From a virus, in IMG/VR virus record IMGVR_UViG_3300042464_000635, positions 24,097-88,096 of that record: 64,000 nucleotides of DNA. One strand, given 5' to 3'. Below are positions 22,214 to 30,469 of the stretch, one piece after another (the stretch's first letter is position 1; every line of letters starts with the position of its first letter). Both the position numbers and the translations under genes were made by a program. A model generated the notes under the pieces. That model did not search any database, was not told where the DNA came from, and saw only the letters and a list, made by a program, of their open reading frames with translations.

Positions 22214-23335
22214 TCACCCTTTCTTCCCTTTCCACAGCAACCACTCGTTGCTAATGGCCTTGAAGGAGAACGCGGAGTCGTACGATTTGAACACCACACC
22301 TTCACGCTTGACTTTTGGGTTCATAGACGGACCATCTGCATAAGCAAGTAGCTCGTCAAGGTTGGCGAATCGTCCGGCAACGTAAGTTCGAAGGTCAATA
22401 ATGGGAGTGTGTTCCAACTTGGCCCCAAGCTCAGTCAAAACCTCGTCAAGGAAAACAAGTCGCTGCCCCGGCTTCATGTAGGTCTGAGTGTCGATGTCGA
22501 AGACGTCAAAAAGAAAAAGCCGTTGTCCTTTGATTCCTTCTTGGTTTTCTTGAATCCCTTCACCGCACAGCTCCATCTGAAGAGCAATGTTGCGACCGGT
22601 TTCCTTATTATAGGTCAGCAAGGCGTCAATTACACCTTGTTCTCGAGCAGCCTTCCAGAAGCTGTTTCCTTCTGTTTCCTTAAGGTCTAGGTTGCGACTA
22701 CACACGCCACTGTCCCCGTCTCGGGCATAAATGGTGCAGGAAGACCCGTCCAGCTTCAGAGAAACTTCGTAGGTTTCCTCCTTGTGCTCCTCGAAGATTT
22801 TTCTCACGATATTTTGACATCTCTCTTGGTCACTCTTAACCAAAAAACTCGGGAAGTTTCCACGAACTTGTCCCGCAAGGCAAGCGGGGACCGTGGCCTC
22901 CCACTTTTGAATACCAAACTCTAGAGTGAAGTCTTCGCCTTCTTGCCACACACACTCATCAACTCGGAGAGATCCCCTCCCCCCATAAGGTTCAGCTAGC
23001 GAAACAACGTAGAAGCTTGGAGAGATGTCCGAGAAGCGAAGTAGGAGACCCTGGGAGACTTGACCACGGAGCCGGACGGTTTTCAACCTCTCCCCCTTCA
23101 CTCCATTGTACTCCCTTGGTTCCTTCCCTTTGGACAAGAACGGGGCAAGTTCGTGGGGAATCCACGAGTCAATCTCGAAATAGATTGCAAGATCACCAGC
23201 TTGGAACTCCCCCTTCTTCACGACAACGGGCCAGCCACCTCCCACGATGGCGCACTCAATTGCGTCGGCGTCTGGGATTGGTCGGATCTCCGTTACTTTT
23301 CGGACGGAGGCGAGTTTGCGTTCAATGTTTGCCAT
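22214..23335 (-). CDS. RNA ligase, Deinococcus DraRnl (DRB0094) type
   Basis: 373 residues. N-terminal OB-like module (VRKVTEIRPIPDADAIECA, GDLAIYFEIDSWIP). Then a nucleotidyltransferase core with motif I VSLKLDGSSCTIYARD (Lys nucleophile in KLDGS), ELCGEGIQ as motif IIIa/IV region, and REGVVFKS with C-terminal FKAISNEWLLW. DraRnl seals 3'-OH/5'-phosphate RNA nicks. Works with the phage kinase and phosphatases. It is distinct from the T4 Rnl1-like ligase at 34352. Confidence 0.93.
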   Translation of the reverse strand: MANIERKLASVRKVTEIRPIPDADAIECAIVGGGWPVVVKKGEFQAGDLAIYFEIDSWIPHELAPFLSKGKEPREYNGVKGERLKTVRLRGQVSQGLLLRFSDISPSFYVVSLAEPYGGRGSLRVDECVWQEGEDFTLEFGIQKWEATVPACLAGQVRGNFPSFLVKSDQERCQNIVRKIFEEHKEETYEVSLKLDGSSCTIYARDGDSGVCSRNLDLKETEGNSFWKAAREQGVIDALLTYNKETGRNIALQMELCGEGIQENQEGIKGQRLFLFDVFDIDTQTYMKPGQRLVFLDEVLTELGAKLEHTPIIDLRTYVAGRFANLDELLAYADGPSMNPKVKREGVVFKSYDSAFSFKAISNEWLLWKGKKG

Positions 23336-23392
23336 TTTGCGTTGTGGTTTGGTTGGTTGACTTTTGGTGCTTGTCTTCGGGTGCTAAGCGGC

Positions 23393-23793
23393 TTAGTTCT
23401 GCAGAACTCCCTTGATTACAGAGTACACAGCACCTCTTATGACGTCGGCTTTACTTATACCGTCAGCCTTTGCAAGAAGGGTCACACGTCATAAAAGTTT
23501 TGCGATACACGCAGCTCAATGGTATGTTGAGCTCCCCCTTCGGTAGGACTTTCAGTTTGTGCAGCGCCAGCAGAATCCCCCTGGGTCACCGCCTTCGGCT
23601 TCACCGCCCAATCCGCCGGATCGCACTCGGTAGCAGCCGCAAAGTCAATTTCCATGACGGAGTTCCCACGGTTGATGCGGGGAACCCCATAACGTACCTC
23701 AGACCCCCTGGGGACAGGGAGATAGTTTTCGTGAACCCAGTCCCAAAACTCGGGAAGGTGGATTTCGATTGTTCCTTCGGATGTGAATGCCAT
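23393..23793 (-). CDS. Ribbon-helix-helix-type protein, frameshifted as read
   Basis: The frame from 23793 begins MAFTSEGTIEIHLPEFWDWV and stops after HTIELRVSQNFYDV. In the -1 frame just after, (V)TLLAKADGISKADVIRG continues an RHH fold (strand, helix, turn, helix). One extra G in GACGTGTGACC joins them as ...NFYDVVTLLAKAD... and gives 134 codons. I read it as one RHH DNA-binding protein. Confidence 0.65.
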
Positions 23794-23838
23794 TTTTCTG
23801 GTAAAAGGTGGATTGCGGGGTTTGCCCCGTATAAACCT

Positions 23839-23884
23839 GCTATAGCGTTTTCCGTCTGAAAAACAAACGGGGGGAAACCGCCCC
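23839..23884 (-). promoter_or_regulatory. Hairpin-TATA intergenic repeat, copy 12
   Basis: GGGGCGGTTTCCCCCC, GTTTTTCAGACGG, CGCTATAGCA. Leader about 45 nt to 23793. Confidence 0.75.
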
Positions 23885-23904
23885 AAGGTAACCGGGAAAC
23901 CGCT

Positions 23905-24462
23905 CTAAGGAAGAACAAAAGGCGAGTCAGGATCGTCTGTGAAAGCAGTAAAGTATGTTTCTGTGGCTAGGTTTCCCAGGTTGAGAACGGGAATGTTGTG
24001 AAACCTAGCGATGCGAATCGCCTGTGAGGTTCCACCGACATCCTTACCATTTTTTGTCCAGCAAATTACCACGTCTGTTGGGCTCTTGCAGTCTCTCCCT
24101 AGAACTTGCATCGCGTTCCTAGCCATTAACTTTCGCCCCTTATCGTAGAGCCGAGAGGGTGCGGGATGGAACCGCTCCACGCTTTCTTGAGCTAGCTCTC
24201 GTCCTGGGCACAAAAGATAATCAAAGTGGGATTTACCGTCGTGGTACCGTCCGTTGAATCCGTTCCACGGCAAGAATATCTCCTTTCTCCTGGAGTTTGC
24301 TTCAAAAGCCGCATCGGCGCCATCAGCACCACCCGAGCGCAGTGTGAATCCTAGACGGTCCATCCTTGCCGAAATTCGGCCCATAAGTGCCAGAATCGGC
24401 TCAGGTGTTTCTCGGCCCCCAATTCCTGTGTACACTTTCCTTGCCTCTTCAACCTCAGTCAT
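23905..24462 (-). CDS. SLOG / DprA-like Rossmann protein
   Basis: 185 residues. VYTGIGGRETPEPILALM, LRSGGADGADAAFE and GKDVGGTSQAIRIA form a nucleotide-binding Rossmann layout of the SLOG/LOG superfamily. Members sense or cleave nucleotides such as NAD+ and ADP-ribose derivatives. Exact ligand unknown. Confidence 0.8.
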   Translation of the reverse strand: MTEVEEARKVYTGIGGRETPEPILALMGRISARMDRLGFTLRSGGADGADAAFEANSRRKEIFLPWNGFNGRYHDGKSHFDYLLCPGRELAQESVERFHPAPSRLYDKGRKLMARNAMQVLGRDCKSPTDVVICWTKNGKDVGGTSQAIRIARFHNIPVLNLGNLATETYFTAFTDDPDSPFVLP

Positions 24463-24468
24463 TGTTTC

Positions 24469-24726
24469 TCATTCAGTTTTTAGATCAATTTTCATAATGT
24501 CGTACTCGTGTTCATCAATAATATCCCACCGACCTGTGCCGGTCCAAGTAAGAGCTGGAGCTGAGTCTATGGAGTAGGGGTACAACCCGGTCATCCAGCC
24601 CCATGGCAGCAACTCAATCGAAGAAGGTATAATAACTCCGGCTTGTGTAGGACCGTTGCGTAGCAGAATGATAACTTCTTTGCCGAGAAACTCTGCAAGA
24701 TTAAGAATTGGTGACTCAAGAGTCAT
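24469..24726 (-). CDS. Hypothetical protein (85 aa)
   Basis: MTLESPILNLAEFLGKEVII... beta-rich with WGWMTGLYPYS. ATGA coupling with 24723. Not recognised. Confidence 0.7.
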   Translation of the reverse strand: MTLESPILNLAEFLGKEVIILLRNGPTQAGVIIPSSIELLPWGWMTGLYPYSIDSAPALTWTGTGRWDIIDEHEYDIMKIDLKTE

Positions 24727-24941
24727 GGCAAATACTTCATCACAATGAGTCCTTCCGGTGTAAACCGGACCCGCGTGTTTTCTTGATCCAACTCAGTTAG
24801 TTCTGGGTGGCTTTGATCCACCACCAGCTTCCAAAGGAGGCTAGACACTGAGAGCCATCCGTCCCCTGAGTCCGTGCTGCGTTCAATCAGCCGTAACATG
24901 TTTCTTTGCGCATCTGTTATCGGTGGCTTGGGGTTGATCAC
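24723..24941 (-). CDS. Possible winged-helix protein (72 aa)
   Basis: ITDAQRNMLRLIERS, GWLSVSSLLWKLV and RVRFTPEGLIVMKYL resemble helix-helix-wing order. Weak inference. Confidence 0.6.
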   Translation of the reverse strand: MINPKPPITDAQRNMLRLIERSTDSGDGWLSVSSLLWKLVVDQSHPELTELDQENTRVRFTPEGLIVMKYLP

Positions 24942-25014
24942 GGCTTTGCTTCGGTTCAGGGGGGTAGCGGAAATTCAAAAAACTTTGCTAAGATTCATTG
25001 GTTCGTTGGTAGAT

Positions 25015-25290
25015 CTACGCACGGGGCACCATTCCGTAGTCAGGCTCCAGAAAACTTTCCAAGTTGCTGTCGGGATGCACCTTCTCAGCCACAAGTAAAA
25101 TAGCCCGGTGGCAGTCTTGCCTGGATCGCCGAGATCCAAGTTCGTAGGCGGAAAGTGCATAGGAGTGCGTCAACTGCAAAAAAGAGTCTCGCAAACCTGC
25201 GGGCATCTTCTCAACCTTCCTGCGGGCGTCTTCGGGAAGCCCCAGCCAAAGTGCTTCGAGATCGGCTTCTGCTTGGGGGTGGAATGCCAT
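25015..25290 (-). CDS. Hypothetical protein (91 aa), FxPQAEA paralogue A
   Basis: MAFHPQAEADLEALWLGLPE..., helical. Shares its first residues and its upstream leader with 25387-25605. Confidence 0.7.
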   Translation of the reverse strand: MAFHPQAEADLEALWLGLPEDARRKVEKMPAGLRDSFLQLTHSYALSAYELGSRRSRQDCHRAILLVAEKVHPDSNLESFLEPDYGMVPRA

Positions 25291-25314
25291 GGTTGCTTCG
25301 GAGTTGCCTGAAGT

Positions 25315-25361
25315 AACTATACCGCTTTCTCTTCGAGAAAGAAAGGGGGGTAAACCGCCCC
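25315..25361 (-). promoter_or_regulatory. Hairpin-TATA intergenic repeat, copy 13
   Basis: GGGGCGGTTTACCCCCC, CTTTCTCGAAGAGAAAG stem, CGGTATAGTT. Leader TACTTCAGG.., 25 nt to the ATG. Confidence 0.85.
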
Positions 25362-25386
25362 AAAGAAAGGGATCGGTGGGTGTGCC

Positions 25387-25605
25387 TCAGCACGGACTAT
25401 GCGGGGCAGAGCAGTAGGCAGCAAGATACGCTTCGATCTGCTCACTGTTCCATCTGGGGTCCGGAAACTTTGGCCAGCCGTAGGCGCAGTGTGTAGCGCC
25501 ATGCTCAGCGCAATCTCGAAGTGTTTTAGTGTTAGGTGGAATAACGTAGTACTTTTCCCAACAAAGCAGCATTGAGCGTGCTTCTGCTTGAGGGTCGAAG
25601 GTCAT
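25387..25605 (-). CDS. Hypothetical protein (72 aa), FxPQAEA paralogue B
   Basis: MTFDPQAEARSMLLCWEKYY..., with DCAEHGATHCAYGWPKF. Promoter, leader and first codons are shared with paralogue A, indicating block duplication. Confidence 0.7.
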   Translation of the reverse strand: MTFDPQAEARSMLLCWEKYYVIPPNTKTLRDCAEHGATHCAYGWPKFPDPRWNSEQIEAYLAAYCSAPHSPC

Positions 25606-25627
25606 GGTTGCGTGCGTGGACTGAAGT

Positions 25628-25671
25628 AACTATATCGCTTTCCTGCCGGGAAGGCAAGGGGGTGAACCGCC
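25628..25671 (-). promoter_or_regulatory. Hairpin-TATA intergenic repeat, copy 14
   Basis: GGCGGTTCACCCCC, CTTCCCGGCAGGAAAG, CGATATAGTT. Leader 23 nt. Confidence 0.8.
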
Positions 25672-26565
25672 TTAGTCCAATATCTCCCTACGAACTGAGG
25701 TCTGCAGCTTATTGATTGCTGCGAGTGCGGCAGTGTGATTGTCGCGAGAGGCTTTCATGGGTGTGGCTTTCTGTACCATGACCCGAATGGCGTCTAGATC
25801 TGATAGAACCTCCGCAGCGTTTTTCAGTGCGGGTTTCGTCCTATACTTCGCAATGTATAGTTTGATAGTATTCGTCACCCTCTTGTAAAGAGACAACTTT
25901 TCTGCTTTGCACTGGTCGAGAGTACCAATGAAAGGGGGAGACTTGGAAAAGTCCATGTCGTCAAACCCGGCGTACTTCCCGTCGATCTTTGCAAATCGAA
26001 TACCGCTGTGGGACGGGATATTGTAGTCTAAGCCATGAGCTTCGCAACAAGCTTTGAAGTCTCGGAGAGAAATCGCATTGCGGTCTAAGGTGTATAGGTG
26101 TGCCTTGGTTGCGCATTGCGGAGAGTTCCACATAGACTGAATGTCTGGGTCGCCGGAGTTGGTACGAACCTCCACCACCTCAAGTTTGACGGGATCCTTT
26201 TCCGTGCGAGACTCGCCGAACACCGGCTCCCACGTTTTGAGAAAACGCTTGTAGGCGAATTCGTCGTCGAGATTCTCAAAGATGTAGCAGCTTGAGTACC
26301 CCTCTTCCGGGGTGCCTTTTGAAGCGAGATCGCTTTTCTGTTCCATGTACGACTCGACTGACAAAGTGCTACCAGTCTCGTTCTCATAATGCGTAACTGC
26401 GGGTTGAAACACGCGAACACTAAGGATGGTCGTAGGGTCCGACACAACGAAAGTGTTTGCCGTTACAGGGATTCCATCCACCTCAAGGCTGGCGGATGTG
26501 TGGCTTCTTTGAATAAGGTAGCTTCCCTCGTTTACAAGATGAGTGGCTTTCAGTGTGACTGTCAT
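25672..26565 (-). CDS. Hypothetical protein (297 aa)
   Basis: MTVTLKATHLVNEGSYLIQR... beta-rich N-terminus, then helices (NTIKLYIAKYRTKPALKNA, AALAAINKLQTSVRREI). Mid-sized with no motif I recognise. Confidence 0.75.
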   Translation of the reverse strand: MTVTLKATHLVNEGSYLIQRSHTSASLEVDGIPVTANTFVVSDPTTILSVRVFQPAVTHYENETGSTLSVESYMEQKSDLASKGTPEEGYSSCYIFENLDDEFAYKRFLKTWEPVFGESRTEKDPVKLEVVEVRTNSGDPDIQSMWNSPQCATKAHLYTLDRNAISLRDFKACCEAHGLDYNIPSHSGIRFAKIDGKYAGFDDMDFSKSPPFIGTLDQCKAEKLSLYKRVTNTIKLYIAKYRTKPALKNAAEVLSDLDAIRVMVQKATPMKASRDNHTAALAAINKLQTSVRREILD

Positions 26566-26596
26566 TTTCAGGTTTAGGGGTGCGGTTTAAGGTAAG

Positions 26597-26926
26597 CTAG
26601 TTAGATATTCGGGGTTCGGGGTCCTGATAGGACAAACACCTAACAAGCTCATCGAGCTCGCCATCTGTGAGCACCTCTTCCGTTTCTTCCTTGTGTGCCG
26701 TGTCGCTCTGAAAAAGCTCGGAGTAAAGCTCAAGGTGAGTGGAAAGATCCTCGAGAACTTCGTGTAACGTTGAGAAGCCGAACCAGGGGGATTCGTAGAG
26801 TTTGTCGCTGCTGTTTAAGGCCCAGGTCCAGCGGTCCCACCAGTCGCCCTGGTCCCTCTTTAGGGACTTTGAAATTGTTAGATTGTAACTGTTGGGGATG
26901 CTCTTTTCGAGCTGAGCGAGATTCAT
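26597..26926 (-). CDS. Hypothetical protein (109 aa)
   Basis: MNLAQLEKSIPNSYNLTISK, then WWDRWTWALNSSD and a helical acidic end. Not recognised. Confidence 0.7.
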   Translation of the reverse strand: MNLAQLEKSIPNSYNLTISKSLKRDQGDWWDRWTWALNSSDKLYESPWFGFSTLHEVLEDLSTHLELYSELFQSDTAHKEETEEVLTDGELDELVRCLSYQDPEPRISN

Positions 26927-26943
26927 CTGAGTGCTTTGAACTA

Positions 26944-26992
26944 GTTTAGTTTACCGCTTTCCTTCCGGAAAGGCAGGGGGGGAAACCGCCCT
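26944..26992 (-). promoter_or_regulatory. Hairpin-TATA intergenic repeat, copy 15
   Basis: GGGCGGTTTCCCCCC, CCTTTCCGGAAGGAAAG stem, GGTAAACTAA box. Leader about 18 nt to 26926. Confidence 0.75.
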
Positions 26993-27001
26993 GCCCTTAT
27001 G

Positions 27002-27128
27002 CTACGGAGAAACGACCGATAAAACCTTGATAAGGGAGTGCCCGTCGATTTCAGGTTGATAGTTCTCACCAGTCTGCGGCAGCAGGAATCGCTTCTTCGA
27101 TGGGGAGGTAAATTGTGTCGAATTTCAT
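27002..27128 (-). CDS. Small protein, frameshifted as read
   Basis: Starts by ATGA overlap: MKFDTIYLPIEEAIPAAADW then TGA. Dropping one base (site about 27066-27072) continues GENYQPEIDGHSLIKVLSVV to a stop at 27002, giving 42 codons. Either end could also be spurious. Confidence 0.45.
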
Positions 27129-27364
27129 GGGGCGGTCGGGTAAAATAAACCGAATAGATAAAGCACCGAAAGTAGCACCACGAGGACAAACCCCAATGAG
27201 ACTTGTATTTCAACTGGCGTAACCTCTTCGGGGGAACCCCGCTCTTTGTCCAGCTTACGAATGAGCTTCTCATTTGGGGTTAGCCTCAGCCCATCTTTCA
27301 CCTCGACCCACCGAGACCCCTTCGGGTGACGGTGTTTTCGACTGAAGGGGTAGTTTCGTTGCAT
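27125..27364 (-). CDS. C-terminally anchored membrane protein (79 aa)
   Basis: Basic, soluble first half, then VSLGFVLVVLLSVLYLFGLF as a C-terminal helix. Tail-anchored topology. Not recognised. Confidence 0.7.
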   Translation of the reverse strand: MQRNYPFSRKHRHPKGSRWVEVKDGLRLTPNEKLIRKLDKERGSPEEVTPVEIQVSLGFVLVVLLSVLYLFGLFYPTAP

Positions 27365-27365
27365 A

Positions 27366-27776
27366 CTAACCGCGAGCGATCACTTCCCGAAGGAAAGCAA
27401 GACCGTCTTCAGTGGTGTCCGAGAAGTGGCTTTCGGCCTCTTCTCCTAACAGCCTGTTTCCTGCAATCCGAGGGTGGACAGTGAAGCCCAGTTCTCCACA
27501 CATAACTTGTGAGAAACCTCCGATGCAGTGAACCGTACCGCAGTTACTGGTGTTTATTCCCTCCCAGTAATTGGTGTAGTCCCCATTCAGGTGGTACGCA
27601 AACATATTGAAGTTATCCAAGTCACGCTCCACAATCCAGAGTGCAACGTGCCGTAAGTTCTCTCCTTGTTGTTCAGGGGAAAGCACAATGTCCCAACTTT
27701 CTGGAATGTGCGGGAGACTAGGGATGGTTAGTGAACTTGCCTGAGTGCTCGGACGTGTTTCGGTGGAGGTAGTCAT
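27366..27776 (-). CDS. CGTTHC-motif phage protein, paralogue 2
   Basis: 136 residues: LPHIPESWDIVLSPEQQ, HVALWIVERDLDNFNMF, CGTVHCIGGFSQVMCGE. Same core as 10114 and 28152. Confidence 0.75.
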   Translation of the reverse strand: MTTSTETRPSTQASSLTIPSLPHIPESWDIVLSPEQQGENLRHVALWIVERDLDNFNMFAYHLNGDYTNYWEGINTSNCGTVHCIGGFSQVMCGELGFTVHPRIAGNRLLGEEAESHFSDTTEDGLAFLREVIARG

Positions 27777-27871
27777 TTTGTTTAGGGTTCGTTGTTTTTA
27801 AGTGAGCAGGGTCTCACGGGTCGTAGTTTACACCCGTAGTTTAACGTGGGTGGGTTGTTGCCCTGTAGCAA

Positions 27872-28144
27872 TCACCGTCGTCCTGGAGACTGATGCCGCA
27901 CAGAAGGTTGAAAAAACGCATTTTTTGCCTTGCGAAGGAAGCCGGTTTTCTCGGGAAAGTTGTCTCCTGGAGCAGGGACCTCAGCCAGTGCTGCATCCAC
28001 ACGGCGGTCGAGATCGTCGAGTGTTGGCTCCCAATTCTCAAGTACTAGGTGGCCCGTCTGTGAATTGCACATTGACCGCAACACTGCAAGTGCAATTTGT
28101 TGCTTGCGGCACAAAGACCGCAGGTTTAGGATTTCGGTTTCCAT
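27872..28144 (-). CDS. Hypothetical protein (90 aa)
   Basis: METEILNLRSLCRKQQIAL..., then DDLDRRVDAALAEVP and a basic tail. Not recognised. Confidence 0.65.
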   Translation of the reverse strand: METEILNLRSLCRKQQIALAVLRSMCNSQTGHLVLENWEPTLDDLDRRVDAALAEVPAPGDNFPEKTGFLRKAKNAFFQPSVRHQSPGRR

Positions 28145-28151
28145 TCTTGTT

Positions 28152-28583
28152 TCAAGCACTAGTACCAGGGGAATTACGCGAAATAACTCGGCGAAGGAAG
28201 CAAAGTGCGTCGGCGTTGCTGTCAGTGAAGTGCGTGCCTGCTTCGTCCCCAAGTAGCAAGCGACCAACAAATCCAGGGTACATGAAGAAGCCCTTTTCAC
28301 CACACATAACTTGTGCGAATCCCGAAATGCAATGGACCTCGCCACAGTTTTGAAGGGTTACGTAGACTGTCTTGGCATGCGCATGCCAAGTTCTCATATC
28401 AAGATTGTGCGAGTCTCGCTCAGTCACCCAAAGGGAGAGGAATAAAAGATTTTCCTCCTGCTGTTCCGGGGACAGAATGTCCGTCAGCAGGTTGTTTGGA
28501 ATGTGGGGTAGCCGTGGAAGGCCAGGGTTGGTATCTAACGCGATTTCCTGGGCGGTCCGAATCGCTTGTGCCGTAAGAGTCAT
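28152..28583 (-). CDS. CGTTHC-motif phage protein, paralogue 3
   Basis: 143 residues: LPHIPNNLLTDILSPEQQ, ERDSHNLDMRTWHAHA, CGEVHCISGFAQVMCGE. Closest to paralogue 2 and only about 0.4 kb from it. Confidence 0.75.
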   Translation of the reverse strand: MTLTAQAIRTAQEIALDTNPGLPRLPHIPNNLLTDILSPEQQEENLLFLSLWVTERDSHNLDMRTWHAHAKTVYVTLQNCGEVHCISGFAQVMCGEKGFFMYPGFVGRLLLGDEAGTHFTDSNADALCFLRRVISRNSPGTSA

Positions 28584-28621
28584 TTTGTTTGGTAATGAGA
28601 CGGGAGAATTTGTGGAGGGAG

Positions 28622-28726
28622 TCAGGCTCGGGTTTGGGGCCGATTGAGGACAAGAACCAATGAAATCAGGCCAAGCAACGTGAAGAAGATGCTGTGAAGT
28701 GCGGAAAGGTCGTTCAGGGGGAACAT
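28622..28726 (-). CDS. Single-helix membrane peptide (34 aa)
   Basis: MFPLNDLSALHSIFFTLLGL... one hydrophobic helix. It has its own hairpin-TATA repeat 23 nt upstream, which supports expression. Confidence 0.55.
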   Translation of the reverse strand: MFPLNDLSALHSIFFTLLGLISLVLVLNRPQTRA

Positions 28727-28748
28727 GGTTGCTCAAGTGGACTGAAGT

Positions 28749-28795
28749 AACTATACCGCTTTCCTGTCGGAAAGGTAAGGGGGGTAAACCGCCCC
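28749..28795 (-). promoter_or_regulatory. Hairpin-TATA intergenic repeat, copy 16
   Basis: GGGGCGGTTTACCCCCC, CTTTCCGACAGGAAAG stem, CGGTATAGTT, leader TACTTCAGTCC as in copies 13 and 14. Confidence 0.85.
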
Positions 28796-28798
28796 CTT

Positions 28799-29074
28799 TC
28801 AGAGTCTTACAGGAACAAGAGTGGCAGCCTCAGAGCGAGTGCGAGCTATCTCGTTGCAGTCGGCTTCACTCAGACCCGTCATGCTCTGCAGTTCGTGGTC
28901 TTGCACTCCATCCAAAACGGTCACGAGTGCGCGAGCAAAACGTTCGGCTTTCACCTCTGCTTCCCCTCGCTTCTCGTTCTCGTACAAGACACGGTTTTCA
29001 AGCGTTGTAAGCAAATCGGATGCGTTATCAAGGGGTCTTATAACTCTAAGAGTCACCGCGTTAGTGGAATCCAT
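28799..29074 (-). CDS. Hypothetical helical protein (91 aa)
   Basis: MDSTNAVTLRVIRPLDNASD..., heptad-like LLTTLENRVLYENEKRGEAE, then SMTGLSEADCNEIARTR like a small HTH. Weak inference. Confidence 0.65.
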   Translation of the reverse strand: MDSTNAVTLRVIRPLDNASDLLTTLENRVLYENEKRGEAEVKAERFARALVTVLDGVQDHELQSMTGLSEADCNEIARTRSEAATLVPVRL

Positions 29075-29099
29075 TGTTTTTGGAGGAACACAACTCATT

Positions 29100-29144
29100 T
29101 AGTATACCGTTTCTGCCCCGCAGAGAAAAGGGGGGTAAACCGCC
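29100..29144 (-). promoter_or_regulatory. Hairpin-TATA intergenic repeat, copy 17
   Basis: GGGCGGTTTACCCCCC, TCTCTGCGGGGCAGAAAC, GGTATACTAA. Leader about 25 nt. Confidence 0.8.
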
Positions 29145-29188
29145 CATACTGGAGAGTTCACACACGGTCAAGACCAACTCAAAGGAAA

Positions 29189-30352
29189 TCACACCAACTT
29201 AAAAAAGTCTTTTTTCGACAGTTGAACAATAACACCCTTCGAGACAGACTCAATGGTCAGGTTTTCGTCAGTAACCCCAACCCCGTCAACTTTTACAGAG
29301 CCTGCCTTTATTTTACGTCGAGCCTCGCTTGTGCTTTCTACCAAATTGAGTGTTTTTAGGATGGTAGCTAGACGGCAGGGAAAATCCACTCCCTTAGTCG
29401 AAACTTCCGGCACGTTAACTTCAATTGTCTGTGAGAAAACAAGGGCCTCGGAGTCTTTCAGTGCCTTCAGAGCTTTCTCCCTTCCATGGAAGGTGGAGAC
29501 GACTTCTACGGCCATTCGCTTCTGTCTTTCTCGAGGATTTTCCGGAAACTGATCCAGGTTGCAGTCGGTGAGGAGTGTAATGTAATCGTTAACCAATTGG
29601 TCCGGAACCTTCTCAAGTTTAGAGAACATTTGAAGTGGGTGTTCGTCGAGTCCAATGGCATTGTTCAGACTTTTGCTCATTTTTTGCACTCCGTCGGTGC
29701 CCGGTAGAATTGGCATTAGCATACCAACTTGCTGGACCGGTGAGTCGAAATGTTTTTGAACCTCTCTACCCAAGCCAACATTGAATTTCTGGTCAGTGCC
29801 ACCGAGCTCTACGTCCGACTCTACATGAAAACTGTCGTACCCTTGGAGCAAAGGGTACATAAACTCGTGTAGCCTAATCGGAGTTTGTAACTCAATGCGG
29901 TGTGCAAAATCTTGCTTTGCAATCATTTGCTGTACAGTTGTTATGGACTGAAGTTTAACAATGTCTGACAAGTGTAGGCACTCTAAATGGCTAGAGTTGA
30001 GAACCAGCTCACATTTTTCCAGGTTTACGAAGCGTGATATTGCTGTAATGAAGCTGTCAATGTTGGAATCTACTTCTTCTTTTGAAAGTTGCTTTCTTAC
30101 CGAGGACTTTCCCGTGGGGTCCCCTATTCTTGCAGTGAAGTCACCAATAATGACAACGGGAATGTGGCCCTGGTCCTGAAAAGTCCGTAGCTTACGAAGA
30201 AGTACAGAATGCCCCAGATGCAAAAAGTTTGAGGTCGGGTCGAACCCAAGTTTTATCCTCTTCTGGGTCGTGAAAAAAGTATCGTCTGCTATTGCGGGAA
30301 AAGTGTCAATTATTCCACGGGTTAGGCTTGAAGGAGGTTTAGATGTGAACAT
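29189..30352 (-). CDS. tyrS: Tyrosyl-tRNA synthetase (TyrZ type)
   Basis: 387 residues. KLGFDPTSNFLHLGHSVLLR is the HIGH motif (HLGH), GDFTARIGDPTGKS the conserved following loop, VELGGTDQKFN the tyrosine site and VQKMSKSLNN the KMSKS loop. The C-terminal S4-like domain is TSEARRKIKAGSVKVDG. Full-length. Charges tRNA-Tyr; phage copies are rare. It could charge the unassigned class II tRNA at 8585 or support late translation. Start follows repeat copy 18. Confidence 0.96.
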   Translation of the reverse strand: MFTSKPPSSLTRGIIDTFPAIADDTFFTTQKRIKLGFDPTSNFLHLGHSVLLRKLRTFQDQGHIPVVIIGDFTARIGDPTGKSSVRKQLSKEEVDSNIDSFITAISRFVNLEKCELVLNSSHLECLHLSDIVKLQSITTVQQMIAKQDFAHRIELQTPIRLHEFMYPLLQGYDSFHVESDVELGGTDQKFNVGLGREVQKHFDSPVQQVGMLMPILPGTDGVQKMSKSLNNAIGLDEHPLQMFSKLEKVPDQLVNDYITLLTDCNLDQFPENPRERQKRMAVEVVSTFHGREKALKALKDSEALVFSQTIEVNVPEVSTKGVDFPCRLATILKTLNLVESTSEARRKIKAGSVKVDGVGVTDENLTIESVSKGVIVQLSKKDFFKLV

Positions 30353-30370
30353 AGGCTTGGTGATTAAACT

Positions 30371-30437
30371 AACTATACCGTTTCTGCAGAGCAGAAACAA
30401 GACGGAAAACAGAACGTTTAGGGCGGTTTGCCCCCCT
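30371..30437 (-). promoter_or_regulatory. Hairpin-TATA intergenic repeat, copy 18
   Basis: TTTCTGCTCTGCAGAAA stem and CGGTATAGTT at 17 nt before tyrS. The GC hairpin is shifted outward (GGGGGGCAAACCGCCC). Confidence 0.8.
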
Positions 30438-30469
30438 AAAACTTTGCACGACCCTAACAACTCGAAAGA

